From the NCBI RefSeq assembly GCF_024498135.1, contig NZ_JANHOH010000001.1, positions 1,302,001-1,366,000 on the forward strand: DNA of 64,000 bases, given 5' to 3'. The translations under genes were made by a program, and so were the position numbers. Positions 1-7,993 of this stretch are shown here, piece after piece. Positions within the stretch are counted from its first letter, which is position 1. Each line of letters begins with the position of its first letter. The notes below the pieces were generated by a model, which saw only the letters and a list, made by a program, of their open reading frames with translations, was not told where the DNA came from and made no database searches. This DNA comes from Mucilaginibacter aquariorum (GTDB taxonomy: Bacteria; Bacteroidota; Bacteroidia; Sphingobacteriales; Sphingobacteriaceae).

Positions 1-2
1 AT

Positions 3-425
3 GGCGAAAGCATAACCGCGGGTAAACTGGTACTATCTGCAACACGTACTTATGCCCCTATCATTAAAACCATTTTAGATAAATATCGCAGCCAGGTAAA
101 TGGCATGGTGCATTGTAGCGGTGGCGCGCAAACCAAGGTATTGCACTTTATAGATAACCTGCATATTATTAAAGATAACCTGTTCCCTATTCCACCGCTG
201 TTTAAGCTAATACAGGAAGAATCAAACACTAGTTGGCAGGAAATGTACAAAGTGTTTAACATGGGCCACCGTATGGAGCTTTATGTGCCTCAGGAGATCG
301 CTGAGGATATCATAGCTATATCAAAAAGTTTTGGCGTAGATGCCCAGGTAATAGGCCGCGTAGAAGCTGCCGATAAAAAGCAGGTAACGGTAACTTCGCC
401 ATACGGGGAGTTTGTTTACAACTAA
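3..425 (+). CDS. purM: Phosphoribosylformylglycinamidine cyclo-ligase (AIR synthase), 3' part
   Basis: This is the C-terminal 140 residues of PurM, the purine-biosynthesis enzyme that closes FGAM to AIR using ATP. The reading frame is open from base 3, so the gene starts upstream of the window. Visible family features are TYAPIIK, the Gly-rich GMVHCSGGAQTK loop, PPLFKLIQ and the EMYKVFNMGHRMELYV stretch, all typical of the C-terminal AIRS domain. An ATG at 105 is internal and is not the start. The gene is followed at once by a strong hairpin terminator and then a convergent gene, so it ends its transcription unit. The family assignment is secure; only the N-terminal ATP-binding half is unseen. 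Confidence 0.93.
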   Translation, partial: GESITAGKLVLSATRTYAPIIKTILDKYRSQVNGMVHCSGGAQTKVLHFIDNLHIIKDNLFPIPPLFKLIQEESNTSWQEMYKVFNMGHRMELYVPQEIAEDIIAISKSFGVDAQVIGRVEAADKKQVTVTSPYGEFVYN

Positions 426-445
426 TTTAAAAAATCCTTTATAAC

Positions 446-476
446 AAGAAAGCCTCCCAGTTTGGGAGGCTTTCTT
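446..476 (+). terminator. Hairpin terminator after purM
   Basis: A perfect 14-bp stem (446-459 pairs with 463-476) with a 3-base loop lies 21 bases after the purM stop. The T-tract after it is short (TTCGTTTTAG). Confidence 0.8.
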
Positions 477-512
477 CGTTTTAGTAATTATTTATAAGTA
501 TCATTATTTCGC

Positions 513-547
513 AAAAAAAGGCCGGGGTAATTCCCCCGGGCCTTTGC
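513..547 (-). terminator. Terminator of the lipoprotein/Oar unit
   Basis: A GC-rich stem (aaaggcc at 517-523 with ggccttt at 539-545, extended by GGGG/CCCC with one bulged G) is followed on the minus strand by seven Ts (513-519). It lies about 20 bases past the stop of the minus-strand gene at 567 and faces the purM terminator. Confidence 0.8.
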
Positions 548-566
548 TTTATTCAAAATCAATGCT

Positions 567-1133
567 CTATAAAGCAGCTGTTTTAAAGAATGAAAGTGCA
601 GTAAAAACTGAATTTTTGCTGCCATCTTTATTGTAGGCAGTTGCCCTAACACTGTAAGTTTTACCTGCGGCTAAGCCTAATGAATTTAATTTCAACAAGA
701 TAGTACCTGCCATTACTGTTGTATTTGGATAGGTGGTTTCTTGTGGTGTAGCTGTAATAGTATGTACCACAACTGCCGGTTTAGCCGGTGTGGTTTCCGT
801 AGCAGGTATTGCTGGTGTAGATGTAGCATCATTACCATTCCATGTAGCAAAGTTAACAGTTGTTAACACAGGAGACGCGGCGGTAGTACCATCTAATATC
901 TCTAATTTAAAAGCACCTGGTTCCTGGTTAGTAAGCGTAGCACCAAAGTTTAATAATAAAGTATTGGCTGTGTTACCAGATATCACAAAAGGGCCTACCT
1001 GCTGATAACCAAGGCTGCTTAATTGTATAGCCGGTAACTTTGGCTCAATACCTGCAACATCGGCTTCTTTTGTACAGCTAAACATGGTTAATGTAACCAG
1101 GGCAGCTAATACGATATTTATATATTTTTTCAT
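567..1133 (-). CDS. Secreted lipoprotein of unknown function
   Basis: This 188-residue protein has a lipoprotein leader: a Lys-rich start, a hydrophobic core and the lipobox LTMFSC with Cys20 as the predicted lipidated residue. Lys22-Glu23 just after the cysteine faintly resembles the charged Bacteroidota signal that sends lipoproteins to the cell surface. The mature part is Thr/Ala/Pro-rich, with a low-complexity TPAIPATETTPAKPA linker near residues 105-120. Its end (GKTYSVRATAYNKDGS) reads like the last strands of a beta-sandwich domain. It starts 38 bases after the Oar-like receptor on the same strand, so the two are probably co-transcribed and work together at the outer membrane. I do not recognise a named family. 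Confidence 0.75.
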   Translation of the reverse strand: MKKYINIVLAALVTLTMFSCTKEADVAGIEPKLPAIQLSSLGYQQVGPFVISGNTANTLLLNFGATLTNQEPGAFKLEILDGTTAASPVLTTVNFATWNGNDATSTPAIPATETTPAKPAVVVHTITATPQETTYPNTTVMAGTILLKLNSLGLAAGKTYSVRATAYNKDGSKNSVFTALSFFKTAAL

Positions 1134-1171
1134 TTTTTTTATTTTAAATGTTTAACAATATCAACTGCTAA

Positions 1172-4100
1172 TTAGAATATGTATTTAGCACCAATTAATA
1201 AACTCCAGGTGGTAGCTGCAGTAGTAGCATCTACATATGGTGTAGTAACTAATTTACCGTTAAGCTGACGCATTTGGTAAGTTGGTACATTGGTATTAGC
1301 ATCTGTACTAACATAGCTTAGCGGGTTGGTATAGGTAATTTGTTTTTGTATACCCCAGTTTTTGTTTAACAAGTTTGGCAAGTTGATAACCACAGCACTA
1401 AGTTGTAATGTATGTTTCTGGCCGCCTGCCATGATGTAAAAATCTTGTAAGATATTTGCATCGATACGGTTGTACCATGGCAAGAAAGCAGCATTACGTT
1501 GTGCGTATTGGCCTCTGTGGCTGTTTAGGTATGGTGTATTTTTGATGAATTGCTCTAAAGCAGCAGCCTGTTGTGCCGGAGTGTAAGTAGTAACAACACC
1601 GTTAACAGTAGCATTGTACTGAGTGAAAGTTAACTCGCTTGCTTTTTTAGGGATGTACATCAAATCGGCACTAACACCATCATTGTTTAAATCGCCGTTA
1701 ACAGTGTAGCTGATTGGGGTGCTACCTGCCTGGCCCTGGTAAAATAAACCGATAGTAGTAGCAGCATGGTTTAAGTAGTTAAACCTGTAAGATGCAGAAG
1801 CAACTATACGGTGAGGCACGTAAAAGCTGGTGTAACCACTTTCTACATCGTTAGTAGTACCAACATTAGCAGTTGACGACCAAACGTTTGTAGCAGTTGT
1901 ACCAGAGGTAGAGAAAGCTTCTTTAGCTTGGGTATAAGTATATGCTGCTGTTGCAGAGAAACCACCTGTAAAGGTTTTAGCAATTTGTGCTGTTAAAGAA
2001 GTTGCATAACCCTGGTTAGTGTTTTCTAAAACAATTGCAGAGTTAAGCGCCGGGTATATATTCCTGTCAGCAGATGAACCTGTGTAACGTGGCCTTGAAA
2101 GGTCGCCTTCAACCAATACACCGGTAGGCGATTTTAAGTTAGCGTTACGCATTCTAACCGCGTTGATATCTTTGGTATATAAACCTTCTAACGTAGCTGT
2201 GAAGCCATTACCAAGGTTTTTCTCAACCGCTAAGTTAGTTCTGAATACTTGTGGGAACTTAAAGTTACGGTCAATTAAAACAGTTGCAGACTGGATTGAT
2301 GTACCGGCAGCTTGTGGGAATAAATTAGCGTAAACGCTTGGATCAGCATTTAATTTAATGTTTGCCAATTGTTCTGCTGTAGCAACACCACCAAAGTTAT
2401 ACATGGCGCTGTTACTTGGGTTGTTAGTTAAGAAAACGTAAGGTATTTTACCGGTGAAGATACCAGTACCACCACGTATTACCAATGAGTTATCCTCAAG
2501 CAGGCTCCATCTGAAACCCATTCTTGGCGAAAGCAAAATTGGCGATTTTGGCCATAAGCCAGAGTTGTATGATTTTAAGTTACCGTTAGCATCAGGCAAC
2601 AACAATGCAGACATTTGTGGGTTTTCTACCGGGTTCTCTAAATAAATGCTCTTATCAGCACGTAAGCCGTAAGTTAATTTAAAGTTAGGGCTAACAGCAT
2701 ATTCATCCTGTGCATATAAGCTTATTGTACCAACCTTTAGGTTTGCAGAGTATACTTTATCAACACCCGGAATTAACGAGTAGTTGTAAGTAAACTGTAC
2801 CGGAGGAGCATCAGCTAAGAAATCGCTTAATGAGTTATAGATATATGAACCTGCTGCACCCGGCATAAACGCATTACCTACTCTTTGGTACTCGTAGTTA
2901 ATACCGCCGGTGATAGTATGTTTACCTGCGTAATAGGTTAAGTTGTCGTAAATGCTATAGGTATCGTCAATAACCTCGTTGTATTTAGTGTACGGGTCAG
3001 AACCTGCAGTAATGTAGTTATTACCTTTACCATCATAGATATCTATGGTTGGGAAAGTTTCGCCTTTAGTGGTACGTGGGTTACCGTATTTCTTAAATGT
3101 AGCTAATAACTGGTTAGAGAATTTAGAGCTGATGCTGCTGTTTAACTCAACAGTACCGGTTGTTACTTTATTTAAGAAACCATAGTTAGAGTTTTCGAAA
3201 GCAATTGACTGGTTGCTGTAACGAGCGTTAACCAAACCGCCGCTACCACGGTTAATAAAGCCTCCATTTCCGTTTGTTACAGAATATGCAGCATTATTAG
3301 GGGTACTTGTACCGTTAACAGTTTGGTCGCTTGTAGCTTTTAAGTAGCTGTATTTAACAGTTAACTTATTTTTATCGTTGATGTTCCAGTCTAACTTTAA
3401 TAAATATTTGGTGTTTTTAGGCTTAAAAGCATCAAAATTGTCAAATTCACCCGGGTTATAAGAATAGTTATCTCTAAGATGTTTCTGTACTGCTTCTAAA
3501 TCGGTTTTAGGCGTAGCAGCTATAGTACCTAAACCAGAGCCACCTGTTGGAGAATACGCGATACCCGGAGCGGTTGAAGTTTCTTTTTCAAAGTTGGCGA
3601 AGAAGAATAATTTGTTTTTGATGATTGGGCCGCCAAAAGTAGCACCATAAGTTTTGGTACTTGCTTTAGCTACGTTAGCGCCAATAAAGTTATCGCGGAT
3701 ATACTGACCGTTAAAAGATTGGTCTTTGTAGTAGGTATAAGCAGACCCGTGGAATGTGTTGGTACCGCTTTTTGTTGTAGCGTAGATACCAGCACCGGTA
3801 AAGCCCGACTGCCTAACATCAAACGGAGCAATGTTTATCGAAAGCTCATCATAAGTTTCGATAGAGATTGGCTGTGCATCACCACCCGGTAAAAGGGAAG
3901 ATGATGTACCGAAAGTGTTGTTAAGGTTAGCACCATCAACAGTTACACTGTTTAAACGTGCATCACGGCCTGCAAAACTTGTACCTGTAGATTGTGGCGT
4001 TAAACGCGTAAAATCTGTAATACTCCTTGAAAAAGTAGGTAAAGTAGAAAGCGCTGTTCTGTTTACGTTTGTACTTGCACCCGCTTTAGCGGTTACAACA

Positions 4101-4471
4101 CGCCTGCTTGAAGTAACGGTTACAGCCTGTAACTCCAAACCTGTTTCTGATAAGGTTGAGTTGAAAATGTAAGGCTGGCCTAATTGTAATGTAATATCGC
4201 TAACTGTAGCTTTATTAAAACCAATAAAGCTAACCTCAACAGTGTACGGACCGCCAACACGCATACCCGGTATGTTGAACAAGCCGTCTTTGTTTGAGGC
4301 AGCAGAATACACAGTTCCTGATGGAACGTGAGTTGCCTTTATAGTTGCTCCGGGTAAAGTAATACCCTTGGCATCTTTAATGGTACCTGTCATGCTACTT
4401 GATGTTACCTGTGCAAAGGAAACAACAGCAGTAAACAGGGAAATGATTAAGAGAAGTAAATGTTTTCTCAT
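1172..4471 (-). CDS. Oar-like TonB-dependent outer-membrane receptor
   Basis: The 1099-residue protein has a signal peptide (1-20, ending SFAQ), then a carboxypeptidase-regulatory-like beta-sandwich (about 25-110, with GTIKDAKGITLPGATI and NIPGMRVGGPYTVEVSFIGF). A plug-like segment with RDARLNSVTVDGANLNN follows, then a long barrel rich in alternating aromatic/polar strands that ends in an aromatic residue (YIF). The architecture is that of the Oar family, named after a Myxococcus development protein and abundant in Bacteroidota, where the substrate is usually unknown. There is no adjacent SusD, so a glycan-import pair is unlikely. The downstream small lipoprotein is its likely partner. A -7-like element lies about 55 bases upstream of the start. 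Confidence 0.9.
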   Translation of the reverse strand: MRKHLLLLIISLFTAVVSFAQVTSSSMTGTIKDAKGITLPGATIKATHVPSGTVYSAASNKDGLFNIPGMRVGGPYTVEVSFIGFNKATVSDITLQLGQPYIFNSTLSETGLELQAVTVTSSRRVVTAKAGASTNVNRTALSTLPTFSRSITDFTRLTPQSTGTSFAGRDARLNSVTVDGANLNNTFGTSSSLLPGGDAQPISIETYDELSINIAPFDVRQSGFTGAGIYATTKSGTNTFHGSAYTYYKDQSFNGQYIRDNFIGANVAKASTKTYGATFGGPIIKNKLFFFANFEKETSTAPGIAYSPTGGSGLGTIAATPKTDLEAVQKHLRDNYSYNPGEFDNFDAFKPKNTKYLLKLDWNINDKNKLTVKYSYLKATSDQTVNGTSTPNNAAYSVTNGNGGFINRGSGGLVNARYSNQSIAFENSNYGFLNKVTTGTVELNSSISSKFSNQLLATFKKYGNPRTTKGETFPTIDIYDGKGNNYITAGSDPYTKYNEVIDDTYSIYDNLTYYAGKHTITGGINYEYQRVGNAFMPGAAGSYIYNSLSDFLADAPPVQFTYNYSLIPGVDKVYSANLKVGTISLYAQDEYAVSPNFKLTYGLRADKSIYLENPVENPQMSALLLPDANGNLKSYNSGLWPKSPILLSPRMGFRWSLLEDNSLVIRGGTGIFTGKIPYVFLTNNPSNSAMYNFGGVATAEQLANIKLNADPSVYANLFPQAAGTSIQSATVLIDRNFKFPQVFRTNLAVEKNLGNGFTATLEGLYTKDINAVRMRNANLKSPTGVLVEGDLSRPRYTGSSADRNIYPALNSAIVLENTNQGYATSLTAQIAKTFTGGFSATAAYTYTQAKEAFSTSGTTATNVWSSTANVGTTNDVESGYTSFYVPHRIVASASYRFNYLNHAATTIGLFYQGQAGSTPISYTVNGDLNNDGVSADLMYIPKKASELTFTQYNATVNGVVTTYTPAQQAAALEQFIKNTPYLNSHRGQYAQRNAAFLPWYNRIDANILQDFYIMAGGQKHTLQLSAVVINLPNLLNKNWGIQKQITYTNPLSYVSTDANTNVPTYQMRQLNGKLVTTPYVDATTAATTWSLLIGAKYIF

Positions 4472-4799
4472 GTTTGTCTTTTTTGTTAACTGTTAAGTGA
4501 ATTATCGTTAAGTAAATTATGCCGCAAAGATATAGAATAGAGATATTCCCTATATTAAGTTAATGTTAATAATATTTATATACTTTTCAACACTTTACAC
4601 GTTCTTTAACCAAAAATGAAATTTAGATGAATATTTAGTATAAAATTTACATTATGATTGTCATTTTTCATCTTAACATTGTGGATATTTGCCATTTATG
4701 ATTAAATTTTCAGGCTAAATTCTAAATCATTCCGGTTTTTCATTTCCACTGCTTTTTAATTAGCTTTGGCATTCCAAAAATCATAAAGATACATACTAT
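4472..4799. other. Divergent promoter region, no gene
   Basis: These 328 very AT-rich bases separate the divergent Oar-like gene and lpdA. Apart from the -7 element for the Oar-like gene, I see only AT-rich sequence and no open frame of note. A near match to TAnnTTTG (GATATTTG, about 4684-4691) could serve lpdA. Confidence 0.5.
4525..4532 (-). promoter_or_regulatory. Bacteroidota -7 element (TATCTTTG) for the Oar-like gene
   Basis: The minus strand carries TATCTTTG, a match to the Bacteroidota TAnnTTTG element. It would give a leader of about 50 bases. No convincing -33 TTTG is seen at 19-21 bases spacing. Confidence 0.45.
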
Positions 4800-6188
4800 A
4801 TGGATTACGATTTAATTGTTATTGGTTCGGGCCCGGGCGGCTATGTTGCCGCTATACGCGCGGCGCAATTGGGTTTAAAAACCGCTATTGTCGAAAAAGA
4901 ATCACTTGGGGGCATTTGCCTTAACTGGGGTTGTATCCCTACTAAAGCTTTGTTAAAAAGCGCCCAGGTTTTTGAATATTTAAACCACGCTGCAGATTAT
5001 GGTATTAAAACCAGCGGCGGCGAAGTTGATTTTGAAAGTGTTGTAAAACGTAGCCGCGGCGTAGCCGATGGCATGAGCAAAGGCGTTCAATTTTTAATGA
5101 AGAAAAACAAAATTGATGTTATTATAGGTTACGGTTCGCTTAAAACAAAAGGTACCGTATCTGTTAAGATCGATGATGCTACTACTAAAGATTTTACAGC
5201 TAAACATATTATACTGGCTACAGGTGGCCGCTCGCGCGAGTTACCAAACCTTAAACAGGATGGTAAAAAAGTAATTGGTTACCGCCAGGCTATGGTATTA
5301 CCGCAGCAACCTAAATCAATGGTTGTGGTAGGTTCTGGCGCAATTGGTATCGAATTTGCTTATTTTTATAACGCTATAGGTACAAAAGTTACCGTGGTTG
5401 AGTTTTTAGATAACATTGTTCCGCTTGAGGACGAAGAAATATCAAAAGGCCTTTTACGGAGCCTTAAAAAGCAAGGTATCAATATCATGACCAGCTCTAC
5501 TGTTGAATCTGTTGATACCAACGGTGAAGGCTGCAAGGTAAACGTTAAAACTGCTAATGGCAACGTTGTTTTGGAAGCTGATATTGTATTATCTGCAATA
5601 GGAATTTCTACCAACATTGAAGGTATTGGCCTTGAAGAGAACGGCGTTAAAACCGATAAAGGCAAGGTGTTAGTTGATGATTTTTATAAAACAAACGTTG
5701 ATGGTGTTTACGCCATAGGCGATATTGTTAAAGGCCAGGCATTGGCGCACGTTGCATCTGCCGAAGGTATTATCTGTGTTGAAAAAATTGCAGGTAAAAG
5801 CCCCGAGCCGTTAGATTATAACAACATACCGGGTTGTACTTATTGCATGCCCGAAGTTGCCTCTGTTGGTTATACCGAAAAAGCCGCTAAAGAAGCAGGT
5901 TACGAAGTTAAAGTTGGTAAATTCCCATTCTCTGCATCTGGTAAAGCAAGTGCTGCAGGCGCTAAAGATGGTTTCGTTAAAGTTATATTCGATGCTAAGT
6001 ACGGCGAGTTCCTTGGCGCGCACATGTTGGGCCTTAATGTAACCGAAATGATAGCAGAAGTGGTTACCGCGCGTAAACTGGAAGCTACCGGTCATGAAAT
6101 TATAAAATCGGTACACCCTCACCCTACTATGAGCGAGGCTGTTATGGAAGCTGCTGCCGATGCATACGGCGAAGTGATCCACTTATAA
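4800..6188 (+). CDS. lpdA: Dihydrolipoyl dehydrogenase (E3)
   Basis: This flavoprotein reoxidises dihydrolipoamide in 2-oxoacid dehydrogenase complexes and the glycine cleavage system, passing electrons through FAD to NAD+. At 462 residues it is full length. Visible features are the N-terminal FAD motif GSGPGG (9-14), the redox disulfide GGICLNWGC (Cys40, Cys45), the NAD-binding GSGAIGIEFAY, the second FAD motif TNVDGVYAIGDI, and the C-terminal HPHPTMSE with the His441/Glu446 pair contributed across the dimer. The ATG at 4800 sits right before the FAD motif, as in the family. No E1 or E2 gene is adjacent, so it is a stand-alone gene that may serve several complexes. It is followed by a terminator. 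Confidence 0.97.
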   Translation: MDYDLIVIGSGPGGYVAAIRAAQLGLKTAIVEKESLGGICLNWGCIPTKALLKSAQVFEYLNHAADYGIKTSGGEVDFESVVKRSRGVADGMSKGVQFLMKKNKIDVIIGYGSLKTKGTVSVKIDDATTKDFTAKHIILATGGRSRELPNLKQDGKKVIGYRQAMVLPQQPKSMVVVGSGAIGIEFAYFYNAIGTKVTVVEFLDNIVPLEDEEISKGLLRSLKKQGINIMTSSTVESVDTNGEGCKVNVKTANGNVVLEADIVLSAIGISTNIEGIGLEENGVKTDKGKVLVDDFYKTNVDGVYAIGDIVKGQALAHVASAEGIICVEKIAGKSPEPLDYNNIPGCTYCMPEVASVGYTEKAAKEAGYEVKVGKFPFSASGKASAAGAKDGFVKVIFDAKYGEFLGAHMLGLNVTEMIAEVVTARKLEATGHEIIKSVHPHPTMSEAVMEAAADAYGEVIHL

Positions 6189-6264
6189 TATTAGTAGAAT
6201 TTTATAACCCATAGTATAAGGGTGGCATCACATTTGTTTATCAATTGATGCCTTACATACTAAG

Positions 6265-6295
6265 GCCGTCCCGGTAATATCGGGACGGCTTTTTT
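6265..6295 (+). terminator. Terminator after lpdA
   Basis: A 9-bp GC-rich stem (GCCGTCCCG at 6265-6273 with CGGGACGGC at 6281-6289), a 7-base loop and a run of six Ts. Confidence 0.88.
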
Positions 6296-6310
6296 ATTAC
6301 TTGTATACCT

Positions 6311-7861
6311 ATGGAAAACAAAAACAGTACCCGCAAACCTCTACGCGATAGCGCATCGCTTAGCCCCTGGCAAAAGGAATCATTTACACTTGATAACGCG
6401 GCCGATATATTCGCCGAAGGCACTTTATATGATGCCCTGGTAATAGGCGGCGGCATAACGGGCTTAACTACTGCGCTGCTGCTTCAAAAACAAGGCAGGC
6501 AAACTATACTTGCCGAAGCCCATACTATTGGCTTTGGTACTACCGGCGGTACAAGCGCCCACCTCAACACATTTTTTGATGCCACTTATGCCGATGTTGA
6601 AAGCGATTTTAGCGAAGAAGCGGCCAAACAATTAGCAAACTGTGGTAAAGAATCTTTCGTGATGATTGAAACGTTTGCTAAAGAATACAATATTGACTGC
6701 GATCTGGAATACAAGGACGCTTACCTGTATGCCGAAACCAGCGATGAGGTAAAAGCTTTAGACGAGATCTTTGCAGCATCACAAAGGGCAGGTATTGACG
6801 TTACCGAGGCTAAAGAAAACGGGGTGAGGGTTCCGTTCAAAAAATCTATTCTGTTTAAAAAACAGGGACAATTCCACCCATTGAAATATATATTCGGTTT
6901 GGCTAAAGCTTTTGTAGAGGCTGGCGGGGTTATCATAGAAAATACGTTCATCCGCGAAACTTCTTATGCAGATGGCGTACATTCCGCCAGGGCTGATGCT
7001 GTAACGATTAAAGCCCAAAACCTGGTTTATGCTACCCACCTGCCGCCGGGTATTAATGTAATCGATTTCAAATGTGCACCCTATCGCAGTTATGTTTTGG
7101 GCATTAAATTAAACGATGAATCAGATTATCCTGATGCTCTATCGTACGATTCTAAAGACCCTTATCATTATTTCCGTACCCATAGCATCAATGGCCAAAA
7201 ACACCTACTACTGGGCGGCGAAGATCATAAAACCGGCCATGCCGACCCCGATGCTGCTTTTGAGGCATTGGAAAAATATGCCCGGGAATATTACGACATA
7301 GCTGATGTTACCTTTAAATGGTCGTCACAATACTATATCCCGTCAGACGGGTTACCCTACATTGGCCAAATGCCTGCCGGCGACGATCATGTTTACATTG
7401 CCACCGGCTATAACGGCAACGGGATGATGTTTGGCACCATAGCAGGCAAAATAATAAGTGACAGCATCTTGGGTAGAGAGAACGCTTATACTAAGCTATT
7501 TAACCCTTCACGTATAAAACCGGTTGCGGGCTTTATGGATTTTGTGAAAGAGAATGCCGATGTAGCCTATCATTTCATCGCCGACAGGTTTTCGGCCGAA
7601 GATATTCATTCCTTAAAAGATTTAAAGGCGGACGATGGCATTATCGTAAAATATAACGGCGAAAAGCTGGCTATATACAAAGATGCTGAAGGTAAGATAA
7701 CCGCCTTAAACCCGGTTTGCACGCATGCTCATTGTATTGTAGGCTTTAACCACGCCGAAAAAAGCTGGGATTGCCCTTGTCATGGTGGCAGGTTTGACAT
7801 CGATGGCAAAGTACTCACCGGCCCGCCAAGAAAGGATCTGCAAAAAGTGAATATAACTTAA
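6311..7861 (+). CDS. FAD-dependent oxidoreductase fused to a C-terminal Rieske domain
   Basis: The 516-residue protein has an N-terminal DAO-type FAD fold: the nucleotide motif GGGITG at 46-51, an acidic residue at the end of the next strand (LAEA), and a late GYNGNGMMFG motif. A C-terminal Rieske [2Fe-2S] domain carries the four cluster ligands Cys470-x-His472 and Cys488-x-x-His491, in CTH and CPCHG. Such fusions are known in several phyla, usually annotated as FAD-dependent oxidoreductase; the physiological substrate is generally not established. There is no signal peptide, so it is probably cytoplasmic. The gene starts just after the lpdA terminator and appears monocistronic. The domain call is firm; the reaction is unknown. 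Confidence 0.93.
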   Translation: MENKNSTRKPLRDSASLSPWQKESFTLDNAADIFAEGTLYDALVIGGGITGLTTALLLQKQGRQTILAEAHTIGFGTTGGTSAHLNTFFDATYADVESDFSEEAAKQLANCGKESFVMIETFAKEYNIDCDLEYKDAYLYAETSDEVKALDEIFAASQRAGIDVTEAKENGVRVPFKKSILFKKQGQFHPLKYIFGLAKAFVEAGGVIIENTFIRETSYADGVHSARADAVTIKAQNLVYATHLPPGINVIDFKCAPYRSYVLGIKLNDESDYPDALSYDSKDPYHYFRTHSINGQKHLLLGGEDHKTGHADPDAAFEALEKYAREYYDIADVTFKWSSQYYIPSDGLPYIGQMPAGDDHVYIATGYNGNGMMFGTIAGKIISDSILGRENAYTKLFNPSRIKPVAGFMDFVKENADVAYHFIADRFSAEDIHSLKDLKADDGIIVKYNGEKLAIYKDAEGKITALNPVCTHAHCIVGFNHAEKSWDCPCHGGRFDIDGKVLTGPPRKDLQKVNIT

Positions 7862-7871
7862 GTGATATTAT

Positions 7872-7978
7872 TTAACCACCGCGTACACTGAGGTTTTACA
7901 CAGAGGGCACAAAGATGAAAAATCTCTGTGCCCTCTGTGAATTACAAATTATAATTCCTTTGTGACCTCTGTGGTTAA
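7872..7978. repeat. Nested inverted repeat between convergent genes
   Basis: Outer arms TTAACCAC (7872-7879) and GTGGTTAA (7971-7978) enclose an inner perfect 13-bp stem (7899-7911 with 7927-7939). The words CACAGAGG and CACAAAG and their complements recur within the element. It lies between two convergent genes and could also act as a terminator. The design suggests a dispersed intergenic palindrome of the kind common in Bacteroidota. Confidence 0.6.
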
Positions 7979-7993
7979 AATCGCCATCAAGCC

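Noticed and set aside
4472..4799. Riboswitch or small RNA in the AT-rich gap
   Set aside because: No GC-rich paired core; only AT-rich DNA and a -7 element.
5811..6182. 123-residue minus-strand ORF inside lpdA
   Set aside because: Antisense shadow of a strongly conserved gene; no motif and composition typical of a shadow.
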